Part shown: positions 8,585 to 12,838 of the stretch, piece after piece
Layout of the letters: every line of letters begins with the position of its first letter
How positions within the stretch are numbered: position 1 is the stretch's first letter
NCBI GenBank assembly: GCA_031264715.1
Contig: JAISDP010000083.1
Location: 1 to 12,838 of the forward strand
Origin: Bacteroidales bacterium
Lineage (GTDB): Bacteria; Bacteroidota; Bacteroidia; Bacteroidales; UBA4181
Direction of reading: 5' to 3'
Length of the DNA stretch: 12,838 nucleotides
Program-made: the position numbers and the translations under genes
Notes under the pieces: generated by a model
The model's input: only the letters and a program-made list of their open reading frames with translations
The model's database searches: none
What the model was told of the DNA's origin: nothing

Positions 8585-8589
8585 ATCAT

Positions 8590-8642
8590 TTTCGGGTTTC
8601 GAGTTTTGGGCCGCTCAGAGCCATGAAATCCGAACCCCGAAA
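8590..8642. repeat. Inverted repeat in the galE-manC spacer
   Basis: TTTCGGGTTTCG (8590-8601) and CGAACCCCGAAA (8631-8642) are inverted copies with one mismatch, enclosing 29 bases. No T run follows, so it is not a standard intrinsic terminator. The left arm shares TTTCGGGTTT with the hairpin after the acyl carrier protein gene (10120-10152). Confidence 0.55.
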
Positions 8643-8659
8643 TCCAAAATTATAATGAC

Positions 8660-9754
8660 ATGAACAAGAATAATTATTGTGTGATTATGGCTGGCGGCGT
8701 GGGAAGCCGTTTTTGGCCGTTAAGCCGGATGAATAATCCCAAGCAGTTCCTCGACATCATGGGAGTTGGCAAGACGCTGATACAGCAGACATTCGACCGT
8801 TTCAGCAAGATTGTGCCGCGAGAGAATATCATTATCGTAACCAACGAGATTTATAAGGATATTACGATTGAACAGCTCGAAATCAGGGAAAGCCAGGTGT
8901 TGCTGGAGCCGATGCGCAAGAATACCGCCCCTTGCATTGCTTATGCCAATTTCAGGATACTGAAGGAGAATCCCGATGCCAATATTGTAGTGGCTCCTTC
9001 GGATCACTTGGTAAACAACGAAGAGGAATTCCTGCATGTGGCGCAACAGGCGCTCGATTTCACAGCGTCGAATAATGTGCTGCTTACCATCGGTATCAAG
9101 CCCAGCCGCCCCGACACGGGTTACGGGTATATACAGGTGTCGAACGAACCGACGGAACTGGAAATGCCGTGCCCGGAAATGAAGAAAGTAAAGACTTTTA
9201 CCGAAAAGCCCGAACTGGCGATGGCAAAAATTTTCTGCGAGAGTGGTGAGTTTTTTTGGAATTCGGGGATGTTTTTCTGGTCGCTTTCGTCGATCATGCA
9301 GGCTTTCGACGCTTATATGCCGAGCATCAGTAACCAGTTCCAGAAGCAGATCGATCAATTGGGCGCCGACAGGGAATTGGAGGCAGTTGCCAATATCTAT
9401 GCACAATGCAGGAACATTTCCATTGACTATGCCGTGATGGAAAAAGCCGATAATGTGTATGTGCTTTGCGCCGATTTCGGATGGTCCGATATTGGTACCT
9501 GGAGGTCGCTTTATGCCAATCAGAGGAAGGATAAGAACCGGAATGCGGTAGTAGGAAACAATGTATTCCTGTACGATACCGAGGGGTGCGAAATCAATAT
9601 CCACCCGCAAAAACTGGCGGTGATTCAAGGCCTTGAGGATATTATTGTAGTGCAAACCGACGATGTGCTGCTTATCTGCAAAAAGGATGAGGAACAGCGG
9701 ATCAAGGATTTTGTGAATAATGTAAAACTGGAGAAGGGGGACGATTATATTTAG
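8660..9754 (+). CDS. manC: Mannose-1-phosphate guanylyltransferase (GDP-mannose pyrophosphorylase)
   Basis: The enzyme makes GDP-mannose and pyrophosphate from GTP and mannose 1-phosphate. GDP-mannose feeds mannosylated glycans and GDP-fucose. The 364-residue protein starts with the nucleotidyltransferase loop AGGVGSRFWPLSR (residues 11-23) and PKQF (27-30). It then shows APSDH (112-116), TGYGYI (153-158), FTEKP (180-184) and WNSGMF (200-205), the standard motif order of the family. It stops at about 360 residues and lacks the C-terminal cupin of bifunctional ManC/phosphomannose isomerase proteins, so it should be a monofunctional guanylyltransferase. The ATG at 8660 gives a normal N-terminus. 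It lies 75 bases after galE, and the pairing of two nucleotide-sugar genes suggests shared supply for polysaccharide synthesis. Confidence 0.95.
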   Translation: MNKNNYCVIMAGGVGSRFWPLSRMNNPKQFLDIMGVGKTLIQQTFDRFSKIVPRENIIIVTNEIYKDITIEQLEIRESQVLLEPMRKNTAPCIAYANFRILKENPDANIVVAPSDHLVNNEEEFLHVAQQALDFTASNNVLLTIGIKPSRPDTGYGYIQVSNEPTELEMPCPEMKKVKTFTEKPELAMAKIFCESGEFFWNSGMFFWSLSSIMQAFDAYMPSISNQFQKQIDQLGADRELEAVANIYAQCRNISIDYAVMEKADNVYVLCADFGWSDIGTWRSLYANQRKDKNRNAVVGNNVFLYDTEGCEINIHPQKLAVIQGLEDIIVVQTDDVLLICKKDEEQRIKDFVNNVKLEKGDDYI

Positions 9755-9857
9755 ACGGCCCTCCCTCCAGGCGGGGAGAGAAATGTGCTGTTTCACGACA
9801 GTGGAAAATATTTTACTCCCATTTCTGTGGGGATGCGGGATTTTTAACAGACAAATA

Positions 9858-10118
9858 ATGAACGATCAGTTAATACATACTTTAAAGCAGCAGTTGATTG
9901 AAGCGCTGAACCTGGAGGACATGACGCCCGATGATATTGAAACGGATATACCCCTGTTCGGCGCCGGGTTGGGGCTTGATTCTATCGACGCCCTCGAAAT
10001 CATCCTGCTGCTCGAAAAGCATTATGGGATACGTATTGAAAACCCAAGCGAAGGGAAAAATATTTTTTATTCGGTAGAGACGATTGCCGATTATATCGAA
10101 AAACATCAACCGGTTTAA
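9858..10118 (+). CDS. Acyl carrier protein (phosphopantetheine-binding)
   Basis: This 86-residue acidic protein has the acyl carrier fold. The motif LGLDSIDALEI places the phosphopantetheine-bearing serine at residue 42, and the helices around it (LKQQLIEALNLE; LEIILLLEKHYGI; VETIADYIEKH) match the four-helix pattern. The ATG at 9858 was chosen because it begins directly with the first helix; a longer in-frame ORF from TTG 9783 would add 25 residues with no ACP similarity. No ketosynthase, acyltransferase or other fatty-acid gene is adjacent. The form LFGAGLGLDSIDALEI resembles the specialised ACPs of Bacteroidota that serve pathways other than primary fatty acid synthesis (from general family knowledge). 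The partner enzyme is unknown. Confidence 0.9.
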   Translation: MNDQLIHTLKQQLIEALNLEDMTPDDIETDIPLFGAGLGLDSIDALEIILLLEKHYGIRIENPSEGKNIFYSVETIADYIEKHQPV

Positions 10119-10119
10119 A

Positions 10120-10152
10120 GTTTCGGGTTTTGGGTTGGGCAAAACCCGAAAC
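10120..10152. repeat. Perfect 13-bp hairpin after the acyl carrier protein gene
   Basis: GTTTCGGGTTTTG (10120-10132) and CAAAACCCGAAAC (10140-10152) are a perfect inverted repeat around the loop GGTTGGG. It starts one base after the ACP stop codon. The following bases are AATAAAAAATT, with no T run, so termination on the plus strand would not be of the classic type. It may stabilise or process the transcript. Confidence 0.7.
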
Positions 10153-10192
10153 AATAAAAAATTCGGGATAGCGTTTATAATAAAAATCTTAA

Positions 10193-10909
10193 TTGAGAAG
10201 TTTGAAACAGGTTGTTTTCATTACAGGGCTTTGTCTGTGCTGCCTGGGGGTTTCGGCTCAGGAACGCGCTACCAGGAAGAAGATATTGTACTACCAGCGC
10301 CACGACGAGAAAGCGATTCACTTTGGGTTTTGCCTGGGGTTGAATGTGATGGATTTTACCATTACGCCTTCGCAAGCCAATTACCGGACGGATTCGTTGC
10401 TGGCCAATGTTACCGGCTTGTCGACGGGGTTTCAGATACAAATTGTGTCGGCTGCCCGTCTTACGGAAAATCTTGAACTGCGGTTTCTGCCGGGGGTAGC
10501 TTTCGGTCAGCGGGAACTGATGTTTTACAGAGGCGACCAGGTGTACGGAAAACCCCAAAAACTTGAATCGAGCTATGTTGAACTGCCGTTGCTGCTCAAA
10601 TACAAGTCTAAACGGATCAATAACTATCGCGGTTTTTTAGTCGGGGGATTGAATACGCGTTTCGACCTGGCCAAGACCTACCGCGAAGAAGACGATATAT
10701 ATATAGATTTGAAACTGAATGACCTGTGTTACGAATTAGGTGGCGGGTTCGATTTTTATTTTCCATACTTCAAGCTTTCCATCGAACTGCGTGGCTCCTG
10801 GGGAATGTTCAATGTGCTCAACCGGCGCAGCACGCCCCATCCGGAGTATCAGGACGCTATCGAAAAGCTTCGTTCGTCGGTGTATATGGTTTCTTTTTAT
10901 ATACAGTAA
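10193..10909 (+). CDS. porT: PorT-family outer membrane protein (type IX secretion)
   Basis: This is a predicted outer-membrane beta-barrel protein of about 235-238 residues. A signal peptide (KQVVFITGLCLCCLGVSAQ) is followed by HDEKAIHFGFCLGLNVMDF, a segment typical of PorT at the start of the barrel. Amphipathic strands and a C-terminal VYMVSFYIQ ending in a polar/aromatic pattern follow. PorT is required in Porphyromonas gingivalis for type IX protein secretion; here the role is inferred from that family. An in-frame TAA at 10190-10192 bounds the ORF, and the first in-frame ATG is at about codon 52, inside the mature protein. Translation must therefore begin at a non-ATG codon, TTG 10193 or TTG 10202. 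The latter gives the more usual MKQVV start. No other secretion gene is in the window. Confidence 0.8.
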   Translation: MRSLKQVVFITGLCLCCLGVSAQERATRKKILYYQRHDEKAIHFGFCLGLNVMDFTITPSQANYRTDSLLANVTGLSTGFQIQIVSAARLTENLELRFLPGVAFGQRELMFYRGDQVYGKPQKLESSYVELPLLLKYKSKRINNYRGFLVGGLNTRFDLAKTYREEDDIYIDLKLNDLCYELGGGFDFYFPYFKLSIELRGSWGMFNVLNRRSTPHPEYQDAIEKLRSSVYMVSFYIQ

Positions 10910-10913
10910 AGCA

Positions 10914-10944
10914 CCCAAATGGGGGAGCGCTCTACCCCAGTGGG
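10914..10944. repeat. GC-rich inverted repeat in the porT-tyrA spacer
   Basis: CCCA (10914-10917) pairs with TGGG (10941-10944), and inside it GGGG (10922-10925) pairs with CCCC (10935-10938) around an AGCGCT core. There is no T tail. The stem is imperfect and is reported only as a possible structured spacer. Confidence 0.35.
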
Positions 10945-10982
10945 ATATTAAATAACATACCTTAAAAAACGTTATAAACGCA

Positions 10983-11756
10983 ATGAAAATCCTTGTGATC
11001 GGCGCCGGAAATATGGGCGCCTGGTTTGTCGAATCGCTCTGTATGGAGCATGATGTAGCCGTGTACGATACTGACAGGCACAAACTGCGTTATTTCTTCA
11101 ACACGCACCGTTTTGTGAGTTTCGACCAGATCAGCGCTTTTGCGCCCGAGCTGGTGATTAATGCGGTGAGCCTGCAATATACGATAGCCGCTTTCAATGA
11201 TGTATTACCTTATCTTCCCGATGATTGTATTATTTCGGACATCACCTCGGTAAAAAACGGCCTGCACAAGTACTACCAGAGTACCGGACGGCGTTTTGTG
11301 TCGACGCATCCCATGTTCGGTCCTACGTTTGCCAGCCTCAAGGAACTGAGTTCACAAAGCGCCGTAATCATCGCTGAAAGCGATCCCGAAGGCAGACAGT
11401 TTTTCCGTGACTTCTATGCCTCGCTGCATCTCAACATCTACGAATATTCATTCGAGCAACATGATAAGACAATGGCTTACTCACTGTCCATTCCATTTAC
11501 GTCCACGATGGTATTCGCAGCCTGCATGAAACGCCAGGAAGCGCCGGGGACAACCTTCAAGAAACACATGGCCATTGCCGAGGGACTGCTTTCGGAAAAC
11601 GACTACCTGTTGAGCGAAATCCTTCTAAACCCGCATACCTTGCCGCAAATAGAACGGATTCATGAAAAGCTCTCCGATCTGATAGAGATGATCCGGCAAA
11701 AAGATACCGGGGCGCTGCATGAATTTGTGGACGGACTGCGGAAAAATATCCGGTAA
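10983..11756 (+). CDS. tyrA: Prephenate dehydrogenase (TyrA family)
   Basis: The enzyme oxidatively decarboxylates prephenate to 4-hydroxyphenylpyruvate in tyrosine synthesis. The 257-residue protein starts with a Rossmann fold: GAGNMG at residues 7-12, with an acidic residue closing strand two (VYDTD, 28-31) that favours NAD. DITSVK at 86-91, STHPMFGPT at 107-115 and the QHDKTMAYS segment near 159-167 match TyrA active-site regions. It has no fused chorismate mutase or ACT domain, and its length fits the short Bacteroidota form. In many relatives tyrA sits with pheA and a DAHP synthase gene. Here it is the last gene of a mixed block with porT before it, so it is separated from the rest of the pathway within this window. 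The ATG at 10983 is in an A-rich context. Confidence 0.88.
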   Translation: MKILVIGAGNMGAWFVESLCMEHDVAVYDTDRHKLRYFFNTHRFVSFDQISAFAPELVINAVSLQYTIAAFNDVLPYLPDDCIISDITSVKNGLHKYYQSTGRRFVSTHPMFGPTFASLKELSSQSAVIIAESDPEGRQFFRDFYASLHLNIYEYSFEQHDKTMAYSLSIPFTSTMVFAACMKRQEAPGTTFKKHMAIAEGLLSENDYLLSEILLNPHTLPQIERIHEKLSDLIEMIRQKDTGALHEFVDGLRKNIR

Positions 11757-11864
11757 CAAGTAGACAAGCGACGAGTGGACGGTATACTGCGCCGAACTTA
11801 CGTCATGCGTCAATACCGGATTCAATAAAACATTCTTTGGCATATTGATTTACTGCAAGAATTG

Positions 11865-11872
11865 TATTTTTG
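11865..11872 (+). promoter_or_regulatory. Possible promoter -7 box downstream of tyrA
   Basis: TATTTTTG matches TAnnTTTG exactly. A TTTG lies at 11836-11839 (25-base gap) and ATTG at 11844-11847 (17-base gap), so neither gives the ideal 19-21 spacing. If active it would start a transcript near 11878 with no ORF ahead of it. Confidence 0.25.
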
Positions 11873-11948
11873 TGGTTGAAATGAATAACAAGCCATGATA
11901 GAAATTTAAAACAATCCTCGTCCGTGTCGACAAGGAAAACGATGTGTG

Positions 11949-11966
11949 AAACCTCCTACGAGGTTT
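11949..11966. terminator. Hairpin that may terminate tyrA or a small RNA
   Basis: AAACCTC (11949-11955) and GAGGTTT (11960-11966) form a perfect 7-bp stem around CTAC. One further T follows directly and a T5 run occurs at 11976-11980, so the U-tail is weak on the plus strand. On the minus strand the stem is also preceded by A/T bases and could act for the GH92 transcript. Confidence 0.4.
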
Positions 11967-11992
11967 TGGTACGCGTTTTTCTATTGATATGG

Positions 11993-12008
11993 TTTCCCTG
12001 ACGGGAAA
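11993..12008. repeat. 6-bp hairpin TTTCCC/GGGAAA
   Basis: TTTCCC (11993-11998) and GGGAAA (12003-12008) are inverted around the loop TGAC. It is the second of four hairpins in this spacer. Confidence 0.45.
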
Positions 12009-12013
12009 TATAT

Positions 12014-12061
12014 CCTTTTGATCCTGACAGGTCTGTCGACAGACCTGTCAGGGACAAAAGG
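12014..12061. repeat. Perfect 30-bp palindrome with extended stem
   Basis: Bases 12023-12052 are a perfect palindrome with no spacer, centred on GTCGAC and bounded by CCTGACAGG and CCTGTCAGG. Outside a 2+2 base mismatch, CCTTTTG (12014-12020) pairs with CAAAAGG (12055-12061), giving a 22-bp stem overall. There is no T tail on either strand, so it is not a classic intrinsic terminator. It resembles a REP-like or cruciform-forming element. Confidence 0.85.
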
Positions 12062-12081
12062 GACAATTCCGTCTTCGTCGA

Positions 12082-12111
12082 CCCTGTCAGCAGCTTCGCA
12101 GCCTGACAGGG
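12082..12111. repeat. Second CCTGTCAG/CTGACAGG hairpin
   Basis: CCCTGTCAG (12082-12090) pairs with CTGACAGGG (12103-12111). After a two-base bulge (CA), GCT pairs with AGC around the loop TCGC. Together with the preceding GTCGAC (12077-12082), its left arm repeats the right half of the 30-bp palindrome minus three bases (GTCGAC-aga-CCTGTCAG). It lies 7 bases from the GH92 stop codon. Confidence 0.7.
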
Positions 12112-12118
12112 ATCAAAA

Positions 12119-12838
12119 CTATTTTTCGTCGGAAAAAGAATAAGGAAAATCAACTTTTTGGGTACCACGCTGTTTATTTGGACTTGCAGCCATTTCGAAA
12201 TCAACAACTGCGCCTTTCATCAATGTTTCGTGGCGCAACCAGTTTCCAGAATGTGCCTGGCCATTGAGTTTCATGCTTTTAATGTACCTGTTTTCGGCAT
12301 TATTGGCAGGAGCATTGATGACCAGCTTTTTCCCGTTTTCAAGGTTTATGGTTGCTTTTTTGAACAGGGGCGCTCCCAAAACATACTCGCCGCTGCCGGG
12401 ACAGACCGGATAAAACCCAAGCGCCGTGAACACATACCATGCCGATGTCTGGCCGTTGTCCTCATCGCCGCAATAACCGTCGGGTGCAGGCCAATAGAGG
12501 CGGTTCATCACTTCGCGGAGCCAGTATTGCGCTTTCCATGGTTCGCCGGAATAATTGTAGAGATAGATCATGTGCTGAATGGGCTGGTTGCCGTGCGCGT
12601 AATTTCCCATGTTCATGATCTGCATTTCGCGGATTTCGTGGATCACGGCGCCGTAATAACTTTCGTCGAACAGCGGCGGCACGCTGAATACGGAGTCGAG
12701 CATGGCGTTGAAGTTCTTCCGGCCGCCCATCAGGTCAATCAAGCCCTGTACGTCGTGGAATACCGACCAGGTATAGTGCCAGCTGTTGCCTTCGGTAAAG
12801 GCGTCGCCCCATTTTAGCGGATTGAAAGGCGACCGGAA
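12119..12838 (-). CDS. GH92 family alpha-mannosidase, C-terminal part (partial)
   Basis: This minus-strand frame is open from the window edge to the TAA at 12121-12119, giving 239 residues of the C-terminal catalytic domain. GH92 enzymes are calcium-dependent exo-alpha-mannosidases of the Bacteroidota periplasm or cell surface that trim N-glycans and mannans. Visible family landmarks are WGDAFTEGNSWHYTW near the start, HDVQGLIDLMGG, YAHGNQPIQHMIYLYNYSG and GYCGDEDNGQTSAWYVFTALG. By family knowledge the Glu of TEGN is the catalytic acid and the Asp residues of CGDED include the base; both are present. The stretch HGNQPIQH differs from the HGNEPSHH form found in many members, suggesting a different linkage preference (inference). 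The start, signal peptide and N-terminal domain lie beyond the window. It converges on tyrA. Confidence 0.94.
   Translation of the reverse strand, partial: FRSPFNPLKWGDAFTEGNSWHYTWSVFHDVQGLIDLMGGRKNFNAMLDSVFSVPPLFDESYYGAVIHEIREMQIMNMGNYAHGNQPIQHMIYLYNYSGEPWKAQYWLREVMNRLYWPAPDGYCGDEDNGQTSAWYVFTALGFYPVCPGSGEYVLGAPLFKKATINLENGKKLVINAPANNAENRYIKSMKLNGQAHSGNWLRHETLMKGAVVDFEMAASPNKQRGTQKVDFPYSFSDEK

Larger units (their letters stand above)
11757..12118. other. Non-coding region rich in inverted repeats between convergent genes
   Basis: These 362 bases separate tyrA from the converging GH92 gene. I see no credible ORF. The region contains an 8-bp inverted repeat (ATCCGGTA 11748-11755 with TACCGGAT 11814-11821), a TAnnTTTG box (11865-11872), and four hairpins at 11949-11966, 11993-12008, 12014-12061 and 12082-12111. 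It also has two GTCGAC centres, at 12035-12040 and 12077-12082. Confidence 0.7.

Noticed and set aside
9761..9778. Small GC-rich inverted repeat after manC (CTCC...GGAG)
   Set aside because: The stem is only about 4-5 bp with mismatches and no T run follows, so it is not supported as a terminator.
8720..9796. 358-residue minus-strand ORF antisense to manC
   Set aside because: It lies opposite an intact guanylyltransferase with all its motifs; long antisense frames are common over such genes.
12158..12817. 219-residue plus-strand ORF at the right end
   Set aside because: It is the complement of the GH92 coding region, whose protein is unmistakable.

Overview
The window (about 12.8 kb, moderate GC) looks like a chromosomal segment of a member of the Bacteroidota, most likely the Bacteroidales. 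The grounds are a SusC/SusD outer-membrane pair, a PorT-type protein, a GH92 alpha-mannosidase, A-rich translation starts without a clear Shine-Dalgarno site, and a promoter matching the Bacteroides consensus TTTG-N19-TAnnTTTG. The genus cannot be fixed from the sequence.

Layout. Bases 1-54 are probably the last 17 codons of a membrane transporter. Bases 55-620 are intergenic but not empty: a consensus promoter (101-131), a short ORF (166-297) ending in a (AG)24 microsatellite (246-293), a 12-bp GC palindrome (309-320), a strong intrinsic terminator (361-396) and four tandem 8-mers (536-567). Then come susC (621-3764) and susD (3786-5666), closed by an intrinsic terminator (5681-5720). From 5832 to 11756 seven plus-strand genes follow: an LPG-synthase-TM/UPF0104 membrane protein, nadD, galE, a GDP-mannose pyrophosphorylase, a small acyl carrier protein, a porT-like gene with a non-ATG start, and a TyrA-type prephenate dehydrogenase. 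Bases 11757-12118 hold a run of inverted repeats, including a perfect 30-bp palindrome. The window ends inside a minus-strand GH92 gene (12119 to beyond 12838) that converges on tyrA.

How the genes work together. SusC and SusD form a TonB-dependent nutrient uptake complex. No glycosidase gene adjoins them on the same strand, so their substrate is unknown; the GH92 enzyme is 6.5 kb away on the other strand and need not belong to the same system. The central genes are housekeeping functions: NAD synthesis, nucleotide-sugar supply (UDP-Gal/GalNAc-type sugars and GDP-mannose for surface glycans), an acyl chain carrier, a type IX secretion component and tyrosine synthesis.

The most interesting region is 101-620. 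The only consensus promoter I find upstream of susC is separated from it by an intrinsic terminator, and a short ORF between them carries a (AG)24 tract. In the present frame translation stops well before the terminator. Loss of one AG unit would open a frame running straight through the terminator hairpin to base 473. This is the architecture expected of a phase-variable, translation-coupled attenuator controlling susCD. It is a hypothesis drawn from sequence alone.
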